From contig BSDZ01000078.1 of NCBI GenBank assembly GCA_030268105.1, positions 3,027,001 to 3,091,000 of the forward strand: DNA of 64,000 nt. Reading direction: 5' to 3'. Under the pieces are notes generated by a model, which had not been told where the DNA came from, searched no databases, and was given only the letters and a program-made list of their open reading frames with translations. The position numbers and the translations under genes are program-made. The DNA is from Volvox africanus (taxonomy: Eukaryota > Chlorophyta > Chlorophyceae > Chlamydomonadales > Volvocaceae). This document shows positions 37,360 through 50,300 of the stretch, one piece after another; the first letter of the stretch is position 1, and each line of letters opens with the position of its first letter.

Positions 37360-37664
37360 TCACTGCAACCCTTCAGACGCCTCCCACGCCAAAGCCGACG
37401 ACGTACCCGCGCCGAAGACACTACGTCGACCTCCGCCGTTGCTGCTGTCCCTGCAAGCGGCAGTAGCTACCGCCGCCGCCGCCGCCGGCCCCCCATTTGC
37501 AAATGCCGCGGCGCGGTTTGACGCCAGGTTGGCGGAATCGGCAGGAGATGCAGTTGACCGCCGCTTTGGCAGATCGACGAGTGGCGATGAATGCTGCTGC
37601 TGCTGCTGCTGTTGCTGCTGGTAGTGGTAAGGGAGGGAGCTATGTTGATGATCTGCCGCCGTTG

Positions 37665-37696
<32 letters not shown>

Positions 37697-40600
37697 TGCT
37701 TACGGAAGTACGGAGAGCCCATGACCAAAGGCATCTGCGACGCGTTGTGTTGTTGCTGCTGCTGTCGGTTCTGCATCAGCGCTTCGTGGGCGTCAGCTTC
37801 CGCAGACGCGTGGGACAGCATGCGCTGCAGCAGCCGCACCAGCACCGCGGCAGATGGACGGCGGCGGGGGTCCTGGGCCCAGCAGGTACATGCGATCTGC
37901 CTGCGTGGTGGGGTGTGACGGACGAGTGCAGTATCCAGTAAGACAAAGAAATCTTCTCAGACAGTGGAGCGCATCTATACTAAAACTAACGTGCTTCCCT
38001 GACTGATGGCCGGTGCGGAAGAAGAAACGCAGTCGGGTCAGGGCTTTAAATCTCTTAATTATTTGGTGACCCCGTCATTTCGCTTACTAATGCAATGAAC
38101 AATTGATAGGGCTGCGGAGAGCAATGGGCCGGCAGCGCGTGAAGCTTTGCCGAATATTAGGATCAGAAAACCTCCCTGGCCTTACGTTACGTTACGTTAC
38201 GTTACAACAAACAGACAGACAAACAGACAGACAAACAGACAGACAAACAGACAGACAAACAGACAGACAAACAGGCAGAGACAGACGCACCCGGGGCCGG
38301 TTGCGGGTTTACCTGTATTCCTGTGAAACACTGGGGTGGAAGGACGGGCGCAGGCCCCGTCGCACCAGGGAGGGGAGCTGCTGCGGCGAGACGCCAGCGT
38401 ACGGCAGGTGACCCATAGCGCACTCCCACATCATGATGCCGAAGCTGTAAATGTCGATGGAGGAGTCGAGGTAGGTGTCTGTGAGGCGGACGAATGGCGT
38501 ATCCGGCATCAAAGACAGGGAGAAGAGGGCGAGTGATAAACAGCGGGCGAGAACGGGAGGATCGAAGGGGGGACAGAGAGGGACAGGGAGGGACAGAGAG
38601 GGACAAAGAGGGACAGAGAGGGACAGAGAGGGACAGAGAGGGACAGGGAGGGACAGGGAGGGACAGAGAGGGACAGAGAAGGACAGAGAGGGACAGAGAG
38701 GGACAGAGAGAAAAAGAGCCGGGGAGAAGGGAGATATAGACGCGGGTTGCCCCACAGGGTCTCGAGAGCGCACCTCGAAACATGCCCTCCGGAGCCATGT
38801 AGCTGAGGCTACCTACGGGTGATAGCGAGTGGAAGGCGGGGCGGCCGGTGCTGGGGTCCACCTCGCTCATCAGCCGCACACAGCCGAAGTCTGCGGGGAC
38901 GGGTACCAGCGGGGAAGGCGGAGAAACACCCCGTCCCACCCGGGAAACGAAGAGGATTGGGCAGCGAACAACCAGATATCCTTGCATTATCATCAAAGGA
39001 GGTGGTCATATAGCGCGCGTCTGAGCCCAAGATGTAGGACAACGTTCAGGGTTCGACCTCAGCAAATCTCTTTCTAGGATCTGTTCTGACACGATGGCAC
39101 ACCAAAGGGTAGAGGTAAGAACCTGGGTAAAACCCAATGTCTGTGACGTCTCTGAAAGCTACAACGTTCATAGGCCTACAGTGTCAGCACTGGTTGACCG
39201 GTAGACCGCATCTATACCATCAGCGAAAAGCTTACCGCTCAGTTTACACATCCAGCCGCGTGCGTCTGCCGCACAGCTCCGCAACAATACGTTTGAGGGC
39301 TTAATGTCGCAATGCACGAGGCGGTGCTCGTGGAGATGTCTTAATCCCGCTGCCACCTCCACAAGGCTGGTCAGCAGGGCCACCATATTGATGCAAGTGG
39401 TCGTGGACGGCAACAAAGACGATGATGGAACTGTCACCGTCGCCGCCTCCGCCGCCTTCGCCGCAGACGCTGCCGTGGGGGTGATGTCATCAGGTGGCCG
39501 CGGTTGCACGTTGCGCTGAATGCGAAAGCAGCTGTTGTCAATAGCGTGCTTGAGGGTACCTGCATCGCAGTACTCTGCAGGGGCAGGGGATCAGAGAAAG
39601 CGTGGGACGAGATCTGTGTCTGTCTGAGTGTCTTGGCACCGATAGGTTTGCCAGGGCAGGCGACATACCGTACTTCGCACGGCGATGCTACCAATCAGGT
39701 TCCAGTCCATGCAAAGAGGAGCAGGGTGGGGGTACTAAGTGGTGCTGTTCCCCATGCTACTTAGGGCGAGCTCAAATCCCCGTGTCAAAACCCCCGTGTC
39801 GAAACCCCCGTGTCAAAACCCCCGTGTCCAAATCCCCGTGTCAAAACCTCCGTGTCAAATCCCCCGTGTCCAAATCCCCGTGTCAAAACCTCCGTGTCAA
39901 ATCCCCCGTGTCCAAACGCGGATGATGAACAAATAGCTTCACATTTCGCAACCATATCATAATATGACTCTATTGACTACCCACCCATGACGATGGCGGT
40001 GTTGGACGCGCCTATGGGGACGATGCGGGCCACGTTCGTGATCGTAATTGTGCGTGGCGGGGCAGCAACAAGGCGAGGCGAGGCACGGGGGCGTGTGGGT
40101 TAGAGGTTAGGGGTTAGGGGTTAGGCGATGTGACGGCACTGTATTGTAGGGTCAATTATCCGTTGAGCATTTTTTACGTATAGGACCAATACAAAAAGAT
40201 AAAGTTACCTAGCGGGCGACGTCAACCACGGACGGTCAACTACCAATTACAACTCACCTTTGGCGTTCGGGCTATCCTCCCTGGGCAGCAACCGGAACTT
40301 TCCGTGATCGTTGCTGTACTCCACAACGAGCGTGTCCGTGAAAAAGTTGAGTACCTGCACGATGTGGTGATGACTCATGGTACTTGTTACGGCAACTTCC
40401 AACGCGTCACGTACAAGCCACCGCTTCTGCCGCTGGTGCAACTTCAGAAGTGCCTCCTGCCGCTCCGCGTTCATTGCGCCAACGTCGCCACCGGCGGCGG
40501 CGGTGGCGGCGGCGGCGGCAGCCGCTGAGAGGTGCGGGTGCGCCGCCGCCGCCGCCGCCACGTCAGGATCATCAGACGATGGAATTATCTGCGAGACCAT

Positions 40601-43600
40601 AGCGCGCTATTTTTATGCAGGAGTACGACATGCACGGTGCAAATGGTACTCAAGCACACGGCTCACTAGAAAACATGGAGGAGGAATGAATCGGTGCACT
40701 GGCACGCAGCTCACACTTTACCACCAGCTGGTGCTCCGAAACCAGCCGAAACCATATCTCCACCGGTCTCCCCATCCTTTGCAAACCCGTTCCCCAACCC
40801 TCTGCACCTTTCACGACTTTTCTCGCACACGCCGGCTTCGGCTCCAAAACCAATGCAAAAAATTGTATTGCTTACTTCATGTCTGCCATGCGTACGATAG
40901 GTATACGACAACGAATCCCTGCTCCACCTTGCGCCATCGTACATACCTTAACGGCTACAAGGGTGTTGTACAACTGTCCCTGAAATACCATGCCCTGGCC
41001 CCCTCGACCGATGACCTTGATCAGGCGCACCGAGTAGATGTCCTCCAGGGAGGCGGGTCTGCGAGGCAGGACAGGAGTAATATGGCAATGTTATCGGCCA
41101 AGGGCGATCTCATTTAACACCAACTTAAATGAGCCCCTGGAATACACTTTGCTTTTCGTTATCTGTTGCTCAGTGTCGTCGGCTGCTCAAGACGGCGATT
41201 GCCCATAATACCCTGTAACCAGCTAAAACCTAAAAACGAGTCATAAGAATGAAAAATAAAATAACGAGCTTCATATATGATCTATATGCTCTGGCTAATA
41301 AGAAGCTGCAACAGGAAAATGGGGGTTACAGCACATGCACATGGATATGGATAAAGAAGATTGAGGGACTGATCTGACAGGGGAACAATGTTGCCGTGTA
41401 ATGCCGTGCTACAATATTCCGTACCTGAAATCGGGCGAGCGCTCCAGCTGTACCGTACTGAGTACGTCCCTCATGGAGGAGATCATCATGCTGAGGGTGC
41501 CGGTGTTGGCGTTTACGGCTCCATCCAGAGCTATCGAAAGGATGGTGGCATCGTCTATGCGAGTGGGGGTTGTGTTACGGGAGTGTTTATGAAGGGCGTG
41601 GGTTGCGAGGGCAGCGTCTGGGGTTTATTTATACTCAGTAAATAACCGGGAAAACAGTAAGGTGTTTGACATGACCGATGGCCGCCCGAATGAACCCAAT
41701 CAAGAGAGAAAAACCTCCAACTCCCAACTCCCAACTCCGGCCCCACACCTGTCGTATCCATACTGAGCTGCGTCTGTGTGCTGGCCTCCATAGCCCTGGG
41801 GGCCAGGTGTGAGAGGTAGTGCGGCCCAGAGGCCATCATTGAAGATCCCCGAATGCCGTTGCCGCTCAAGGTGGAGGCGGCGTCGCCTCCCCCCGTAGCC
41901 TTTGCCAGTACAAGCGAGGTGAACCTGCTCCATTCAGTGGAAAGGTAAGGCCCATTTAGAGCACATCCCAGCGGGCGTTGGAGCACCTGGCTTCGGCGGG
42001 AGGGTTCATCAGCGACGATGAAGAAGAGGGAAGGGTGAGAGGGAGAGAGCACGCAGGGAAGAAGACACGATAGCGATATCAATGACCCCCAATCCCCTCT
42101 TGCTTATCGCCCTGGGTGAATAAAAAAACAGGACAGTTGGATAATGTCGGATAAAGTTCATTTGTCTCCGTCTTATTTGCTTGTCAAGCGGGGCAATCTC
42201 GGTAAGTTGGGCAGATTGGAAGCCGTGAAGGGGCCGTCGTCCTAAACGTCGTACATGCTCCAAAACACCAGTCACCCGATGCCCACCTCCACGAGAGGGC
42301 CACACGCTCTCTTTCATTCCAGCTGAATCCTTCCCCGCCTGTTCTTTTGTTCCTTTGTGCGGCTTTAAAAAACCTGTTTCCTACTTTTTTCCTTTCTTAC
42401 CTTCCTACTTTTTGTTCCTACTCTGCGCTGCCCTATGTCACAACACAGCGCGTTACTTGCACAGCGAGTGACCCCTGATGATGATGACATCATCGCGCGC
42501 ATTGGCAACTGCTAACGGTTGGACATCTAGAGCAAAAAGACAATCGCTGTCTTTGGACTGATCACGGAGTGTGCCATGACACCTACCTGCCTTCATTGCT
42601 TTGCTCTACTTGCTTTCCTTCTGTGATATTTTGGGTGCGTATAAATTACAATTTACAATTCACTTTTCTACAGGGCATTTTTCCGACTGGCTCTGACGCC
42701 TCATCCATGATGCCGCTGCTTCCCCCCATTTTCGTTGATGTGACTTACCCGGGTAACACACATACACACACGGAAACACAACACGCACATACACACACAC
42801 ACGCACCTGCAGCAGCTGTCGGGCCTCCTCAGCCACCTGTTCGAGAATGACCCGTGGGACGCTTTCCGGCGACACCAGATAAAGTGCCAGTGACGCCGGA
42901 GGATATGGTGCCGAGCCGCTCAGCCGCGGCGGCGGCGCCCCCTCCAGGATGTCAACCAGCGAACCTCCAGCCGTCGGTGTTGCCGCCGCCGCACGATTCA
43001 CAGCAATTGACATCTGTCCACTAACTCCCAACTCACAACAGTGCTTCATCACATCCGCCGTCCCCGCAGCCTCTATCGCTGTTGACTCAGCAGCTGAAAG
43101 TGAATGCGGCTGTTTTGGCGCCATTGACCCATCGGTCTGCAGTTTCCCGCCGCATTGCGACACTACGACGTTACCCTGCCCCAGTAGCTGCTGCTTCAGG
43201 ACGATAGACGCGTCGCCGCCATTGGCGGCGGCGGTGCTGTCGCCATCACCACTTCCATCTTGCAGCTGCCGCATATTTGACGCGCTACTGTCGTACGCCG
43301 TCTGTGGCTGCTCCAGGCTTCCGCCGACTACCATCACGAGGCTGTGGACACGCGCCTGCGGCATCATGCGCTGCACGTGCAGTACATCCTTATATGGCAG
43401 TCTCTCGTCCGCCATAAGGAAAGTCGCGCAATTAGGTACGATAGCTACACCCAAGGGCCGGCGGTAGACGCCGCCAGGGATGGCCTGGCTGCCGGCGCCG
43501 GAGTCGCTGCCGCCTTTTTCCACCAAGGATGCAGCAAGCACCGCCGCCGCTGCCGCGGCTGCCTCCGGCGCATTCGAAAGCAAACGATCTTCCCGTGAAC

Positions 43601-46513
43601 CTCCGGGGAAGGCCGCCTGGTCCACCGGCGTGATGGCGTTGATGCTGGAGCAGTTGCCGTTATAGCTGGCCCTAGCTGCAGCCGCGCCGGGGGTGACAGG
43701 AGGAAGCAAATCGAGGTGCTGCGCGAACAAGGTTTGGTTCAAACGGGTTGTGGAGGCTTTGACCTTCGCTCCCGGCGCCACTGGTGTTGTCAGTTGCATG
43801 GACAGATGGCCCCGCGGGGTTTGCGAGCCGCCGGCCTGGGTGATTGGATCCGAGCTCTCTCGCACGGACTGCGCCATAAACCCAGCGCGCATTCCGCCGC
43901 AGCCGCCGCCATTACTGGATGCAGTCTGGCTGGCTAGATTAAAAGGTCGGTTCGGCATCGGCTGTTGCGGGTGCTGCTGTCGCTGTTGTCCTTGCTGCTG
44001 CTGGTGGAGAGCGTCACGTTCCAAGGACCTGAGACCATGAGCCGCGCCAGAGCACAGGGATGCGGCGGGAACGATCAGGGAGCTGGAGCCGCCCTCGGTG
44101 CCCAGCGCCGACGAGTCGTCCATGAGCCATTTCGCACCGCCAAACGTGCGCGGTTGCACGTGCAAGCCGCCGGCAGCACCACAGCCTAAGGCGTGCTGTG
44201 TGCTTTGGTGCATGAGCGCCTGCTTTTGGAGCTGCAGGGTATTGTTGCTCGGCATATGGGAGTGCACTGACATATTCCGAAAGAAGGCAGCTACCTGGCA
44301 GCTGCGAAAAGCAACTGCAAATCAGGGCGAGGACAGATGGACAGACGGGGAGATGAATGAATGGATGGACTGTGCAACCGAAACAGCATACCCAGCACCC
44401 TGGTTAGGGACTTTAGGAGGGCATTACGTATCAAGGACACGTATCGGGACGTGTCAAGGCATCAAAATATAGCTGAGTCTTCATCATACGATATAGCTGA
44501 GTAATCTTCATCATCATCTCTAACGGCATGGCGGTTCAAAACCAAGCTAACTGCGCCTCATCAAGTTCAGCATGAAGTTGCTCCATCTCCCCTCCCCACT
44601 GCCTGCCCCGTACACATATAGGGGTCCTGCTAAGGTGCTAATACACCTTGTTATGGGGGGGGGGCGCTCACCGGCGGGAAGACACTCTAGATCAACGCGG
44701 GTACTGAGTCGCAGACACGCCTGTACGGCCTCCACGAGGCTGGCCACGCTGTCCTGAATAGTCACCGACCGCTGAATCAGCGTGGCGGCGTTAGCGGCCT
44801 GGAAGGTTGTGGCGACGAACAAATTGCTAAGCTTTGGGGCGCAATCATATGTGGTGCCCAAACACTGCCACAGTGATATAATGTAAAGAAAAAACAGGTT
44901 ATCGAGATGTGGTTTGGCAGCTGATGCTGCATGTCGGACTGTACGCATTTGCTCCAAAGCTGGGGCAGAGCTTGATGGGATTAGAGGAGGACTTGCCCAA
45001 TGGGCCTTGCAAACGGTCGTGTGTGTTTTACATCCTGTCGTACCATTTGCAACACTTCCAGGTCGGTGGCGCTGGTAAGCAGGCCCACTGACAGATACTG
45101 CGACAGGATATCTAGCTCCTCCGTGTCGTACACAGACTGTACGGTGTGCCTGTGAGGCCCATGATGCAGGGACAGTTAACATGTGAAAAACGAGCAGGCA
45201 AGCGGGTCAGCAAGCAGGGCGTTGCGGCTTTTGGTTACCGTCCTGCAAGCGTTTTAACTATCGAGCTCATCATGTGATCCGCTGCGAAGCCATAAAATCA
45301 TGCCGTACTTGCCTGGCGTCGTCGCATATGCTGGAGCAGCTTCCGGAGTCCATTTCATGAAGGCACATCAGCACGCTGCCGTAAAGTTGCCCGGGGCGCA
45401 GCAGCGGCAGTAGCAGGAAGCTGTCTACTGATTGAGAAGAACCCAGGGAGCACCAGTCGGGTGGAAGAGGCTCCAATGGGGCTGCATGTGTGTGGATCAG
45501 CGGTTTCTGCAGGCCAAACCATAAAACAACACAATAGGGCACAAAATTACAACCACGCAATTTTTACGATCACGATTTCACATGTGTGAGTGCAAGTTTG
45601 TGCGTCTCTGTGAAGATCATCAAAACAAGGACGGCAAGGGAAGAAGGCTTCTATATTTTTCAGGACTTCTCTTCTGACAGAAGGCCAGTTCTTGTACGGT
45701 AAGCACGGCAACGCCGTACTTGAGCTGAAGTCTTTAGGTTTCGTTTGAGCTCTGAACGGCATCTACAGTGAGAGCATAAGTTATTTACGCCTTTTAGAGT
45801 CGTTTTGTTTGTTCCGCTGTGAGAACGTACGGCAAGGGCGGCGAGGGGCCGTCCACCCCCCGATTCACCAACACGAAGGTGAAGACACCACGGTTTCCAG
45901 GTACACCTGACCCGCTCCGGGATATTGGTGTGATGCATCTACCGCCCACTGATGGCAACTTAGGAACGCCGGGTCTTGCTAAGAATTGTATCGCTACAGG
46001 TAAGGTCGCTATGGAAAGATCACTGGAGGCATCATGGAGTTGGTAGAAATCGAGATGCCGTACGCAGGGCGAATAAAAGTGTAACGTACTGAGGACAAGA
46101 TTACAAGAAGTGTGGATAGAAAGGCGCATTATTGCAAGCTTAAGTTTATAGTTAATGAATTAAAAAAATTATTTTGTTAAGTATTTGAAATTAGTTTGAG
46201 AAAACATGATGGCTTGTGGAAGCGATGACCACAATGGCTGGAAACCCTTTAGTGAGGGTCGTTTTGCTCCTTCGTGTCCATCATTACTGTAAGAATTCAA
46301 CCTGCCTGATTTGGATATTGGTTTGGAGCTGGAATTTTGTATATCCCAGCGCCCCTCTGTCATAGCCGTCACCACACCTTCGGTTCCAGGAGCAGCGCGT
46401 GGCTGCTCCCATGAGACGCTGCGCATACGAGACCGGGTGGCACTAAATGGGCGGCAGTTCCGGCGCTGTGTACCGCCACGGCATGAGAGCAGTCCGAAGA
46501 GTAGATGAAAAGG
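37360..46513 (-). CDS. Large protein kinase with probable GAF-like N-terminal half (5' end incomplete)
   Basis: Exons in coding order: 46513-46378, 45506-45313, 45149-45044, 44798-44672, 44314-42807, 41986-41749, 41554-41425, 41058-40947, 40588-40258, 40011-39985, 39574-39236, 38890-38774, 38478-38313 and 37900-37360 (stop). They join in one frame to 1356 residues. The intron after 45313 has a GC donor. The C-terminal half is a complete protein kinase: loop GRGGQGMV, VAVK lysine, LVHCDIKPSNVLL, DFG, MAPE, and SIDIYSFGIMMWE. All catalytic residues are present, so it should be active as a Ser/Thr (TKL-like) kinase; a Pro/Ala/Gln-rich tail follows. The N-terminal part (LLLPLLRPGQLYGSVLMCLH, YDTEELDILSQYLSVGL) resembles a GAF sensor domain. 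One 1508-bp exon inserts about 500 low-complexity residues. Phase shows further upstream exons exist. Confidence 0.88.
38205..38280. repeat. (ACAGACAGACAA)n microsatellite in a kinase intron
   Basis: 12-bp repeat next to a short GTTAC run (38184-38204), inside intron 37901-38312. Confidence 0.9.
38572..38712. repeat. GGGACAGAGA minisatellite in a kinase intron
   Basis: About 14 copies of a 10-bp purine-rich unit (GGGACAGAGA, GGGACAGGGA) in intron 38479-38773. Strand asymmetric and purine-only apart from C. Confidence 0.9.
39776..39917. repeat. Minisatellite, CCCCCGTGTCAAAA-type unit
   Basis: About ten tandem copies of a 14-15-bp unit (CCCCGTGTC followed by AAAAC, GAAAC or CAAAT), with a higher-order pattern of alternating variants; inside intron 39575-39984 of the kinase gene. 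Confidence 0.93.
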
Positions 46514-46760
46514 CTGCATGGATAGAGAATGACATGATTGTCAATTGGCAACAGTGACCCGCATTTAGCATGTCACAGGCAGAGGAGGTAGAGACCTTAC
46601 CAAAACCAATAACCCGGACGACCAACATACAAAGATGAGCGGACTGATGCGTTTTGCTAACAAGATTATATGCTACGCTTGCATGCATAAATGTCCACTG
46701 TCAGACCCGGATTTCTGAGACGTTTACCCGCTCAACCGCTACTTGGACATCTGACCTTAC

Positions 46761-47015
46761 GAGTAAATGGTTTTTTCCAACTAATGCATTGAGCTTCTCC
46801 CTCCAGGAATTTGTACTCGCAAGCAGCAAACTCTCGAGTGCTGTTTTTCGCAAATGTCGTCCCTGAAAAACAGAGCCCAAAACGAAAACGGCTGTCTTTA
46901 TGCTTATGAAAAGTACTCCATATCCATTTGATAACGACTTACCTTATCCAAAGGTAAGACTTCAACTGGGACTGGTTCCCTTGTGGCCGAGTTCACTTCC
47001 TCCGGAACCGTAGAC
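46761..47015 (-). CDS. Tentative 5' exons of the kinase gene
   Basis: Two phase-compatible minus-strand exons: about 47015-46950 (STVPEEVNSA..VEVLPLDK, then a GTAAGT donor) and 46862-46761 (preceded by TTTTTCAG, encoding a helical segment with LESLLLASTNSW, then GTAAGG). A third possible exon at about 46633-46591 (CMLVVRVIGFG) does not join in phase to the firm exon starting at 46513, so the connection is unresolved. The start codon was not identified. Confidence 0.4.
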
Positions 47016-47389
47016 TGCACACTAGGGTTATCAGGACAAGTACTTAAGCACCCCCCCATATTTATTCAAGGCAGCTCAAAGCGCTTCACGGTGACCTCTT
47101 TCGACGGCGTGGGCAGGGGAATTCACGTCCTGGTAATATGTGAGCCATTTACCTCCGTTTATTTAACTATGCATTATAAGGATGAATAACAACAAAGAGG
47201 TTTCAAGGTTTGATGAGTAGCTAACGATCAATTATCTATACAGAGCCTCAATTTGAAAGCGCTGACACTGATATAGTCGATTCTTGCAATAATATAACGT
47301 GCTGCCGAGTCCACACCGAGTCAAACAAAGCGTCTGCAGTCTTACGAGTTGCGACAAAGAGGCGTACAATGCTCGTAATAACCGTCACT

Positions 47390-50300
47390 TCACTCGTCCA
47401 GGTTGTACTGTGTATCCTCGTAAATTTGCAAAGATATATCTTTTCGTAATCCGTAACGTGACTCAAAGCTACTGGCTGTGTTTTTGCTATCCGCAATCAT
47501 CGCGCACAAATCCCTGGCTCCTTGCCTCCCGCCCAACACAGGACGCGAAGCCAAGCCGGACCTGCTTCCGCCGTGCGCATTGGTGGTGCCCCTATCAAAG
47601 GCTACAATATTGGAGGCCGCCATGTGGGGCCCATGATGACGAGTCACAAATTCGGTGTCCTCGAGGATAAAACCTGGCTCCGGAGGGACAGCGCAGCCGC
47701 TCCTGCCGGTGGAAAGATCGCCGCCGCGAGGGATGAACTCCGTGTCCTCATAGATGGCTGCCGGTTCCGGATGCTTTGCCACGTCTTGAGCGTGCCCTTG
47801 CCCCGATGCGGCGCGAGCGCCAACCCCAGCAGAACCTCCCAACGTGCCACCGGAAAAAAATGGTTGAGCCGGGCCCAGGAAGGTGTCTTCGTGGATAAGA
47901 AGGCCAGGAGCTGCTTCTGCAAATGGCCGTGCCATCACAGGGTTTGGTTCAAAGCTCCCGTTGAAAGCTCTGCCATAGCTGCCATCACCGGCTTCCCCGC
48001 AAGGGGGACCACGGGGACCAGCACCTTGGGCCCCGGCCGTAGAGCTGCGGGCAGCGTTGGCGAGGCGGCACACGTCCGAGGTACTGATGGGTTTCAAGTA
48101 AGTCGCCCCATTTCTGAAGCCGCTGTTTGATGCTGAAGCTGCTGTACCGCGACGGGCGAGCTGCAGGGGACATTGGGAGCGGAACCGCAGTGGCTGTCAA
48201 ACTTAGCTTCGAAGCCAGATATTTGATCCGGTCATTTATACAGCTTCATGTATGTATAGGACAACCATTCAGTTAGGGAAGAGGGCCACGTAGCCCAGAC
48301 CTTTCATGGCTTTCAGTCTAGGGTGTGAGTCTTCGTTCCGTAAGAAGGAACTCGAGGGCATAGCATGTTAGCATTTCCAGTCCTCGTGCGATCGGGCCTG
48401 TCCTGGAGAGATTTGTTGCGTACCTTGCGAGCCTCTTCATGAGGCAACGTATCGCAGAACATGTCATTCAATGCATCAAATGCCTGTTTTGTATGAAGAG
48501 TAACCGTTGGCTCAGTTGCGGGTGGCTGCTTTGGTGCAGATGACGGACTTGACTGCGCAACCTGTGGCTGCGGGCATGGGGGCCTGATGGCATCTACTGG
48601 CGCAAGCGACGGTGGCTGAGGTGCCAGGACATTACTTGGCCGCGGCGGTCCCCGGTCGGCACGCAATTGCTGATGAGGAAGGTCCTCGCTGAAAAGCGAG
48701 TTGATCAGATCAAATGCCCCACGGGTGGAGATGGTGACCGTAGGCTGCGCGTCATCGTGATTGCTGTCGTCACCGCGTGCTCTTGTGTTAACGCAGCTGG
48801 CGGATTGCGGCTGCGGCTCCTCCTGGATCCCGACTGGTCGGACAGTAGGAGGGCCAGGGCAAGTGAGACTGCTGGCCGGGGGGTCGAGTGGTGCGCGTGC
48901 GACGGGCATTGCATCCGCTAGGGGTCGCCGCTGCTGGTGACCATTGGGAGCTCCCTGCCGGCTCTCATGTGCTTGCACGCTGCTGCTGGCACCTTGCAGT
49001 GTCTGCAGCCTTGTTCCTGCCGTCGTCTCCACGGTTGGAATAACTGGCCCGAATGGAGCGCATCGAGGGGCAGTGCCAACCACATCCGCATTCCCTGTGT
49101 TGTAACTAACGCCCGTTCCGTCACCATTTTCGGCATCGTTGCTGCCATTTAGGAGCACCGTGCGTTGGTTAGGCAAGCCATCATCTCTATGTTCCGCAGC
49201 AGCCAGTTGCGCGCCATGATCCATGGAAATGCTGCCAACTACAGCGGGCTTGCCCACACTAGCTACTGGGAGTGCATTGTGCCGCGAAGCAGGGTTGCGC
49301 CGAAACCACACCACAGCTCTTCGTTCCTCGTATGACATCTCCTCTTCACCATTTCCGCTCTGCTGGACGCACTCAGCTTCTTCAAGTTCTGCCGCTAGCG
49401 CCGGAGCCGGAGCACCCGCGCCGACTGGCATTGCGCCGGGTGTGATGACATGGCTGGCCCTGCTGAATGCGGCGCCGTCCGGGGCTTGGGTCAGCCGCCC
49501 TGGAAGAGCTGACAACGCGGCTAGTGGAGCATGCTGTGGCACTGCAGCGCTTGACCCGGACAGTGAGAGAGAGGCAAAGGACTCCGCCGCCGACTGCATG
49601 GGCCTGGGCAGAAGCGTGCGCTGCGGCGCCAGGCTGAGTATGAGCGCGTCCGCTCCTCCGGACACAGTCCCTGGAGCGGACCGCTTCGTCTCTGGCAGCA
49701 TCAATGACTGATCTAAGGACTGGGACGCACTGGCTGATGGGCAGCCATGTTGCACCTGTCCCGATCTTCCAGCCTTTGCAGGGAGACCATCATCACCGTC
49801 CTGGAACTCTTCGTCTGTAAAGATCTCAACGCCAATTGGAGCGTCGACCGGCGGCCCGGCAGCTGTTGTAGCGACTCCAGGGAACAAGGGCGCATGGCTC
49901 CACGCAAGGGCGCGATCCAGGTTTTCCTTGCGCCTGACCCCGTATGGTTGCAGCTCCCGCACATTGTCGACCTATATCCCAATGAACACTTTTGTCTGAT
50001 CTAATGAAGTTTGTCTCATCAAGACTCAGGAAGCTAGTATAAAGGTGAACGTCCTTCAAATCATAGTGAACTTGCATTACGCGACACTCTAGCCTTGCTA
50101 CAATCCATCCCTGCCTTCGGGCGTTTGTGACTTACTATAATAATCGCACAGAGTGAGGAAACTGTCGACACCTCTTTCGTTGTCTCCCAAAGCCCCCAAC
50201 TTATGTTTCCCTGACCTGAAGCGTACCTGGGGCATCACGCTGTAACCCAGTGGCCCTGGAGACGGATTCTCACTTCCAGCAAACTCATCGTCCTCGCGCA

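Noticed and set aside
39776..39917. Possible CRISPR-like array
   Set aside because: Units of 14-15 bp without unique spacers, inside a eukaryotic intron: a minisatellite.
40101..40126. GGTTAGGGGTTAGG run resembling telomere repeats
   Set aside because: Only three short copies within a kinase intron and not the algal TTTTAGGG unit.
42949..43467. 172-codon plus-strand frame
   Set aside because: Lies entirely opposite the 1508-bp kinase exon on the minus strand; an antisense shadow of GC-rich coding sequence.
47390..47451. Possible BUB1 kinase domain continuing past the MAD3 tail
   Set aside because: The last exon ends in a natural stop after YNLDE; the downstream kinase motifs (41058-37900) belong to a different gene with its own GAF-like exons.
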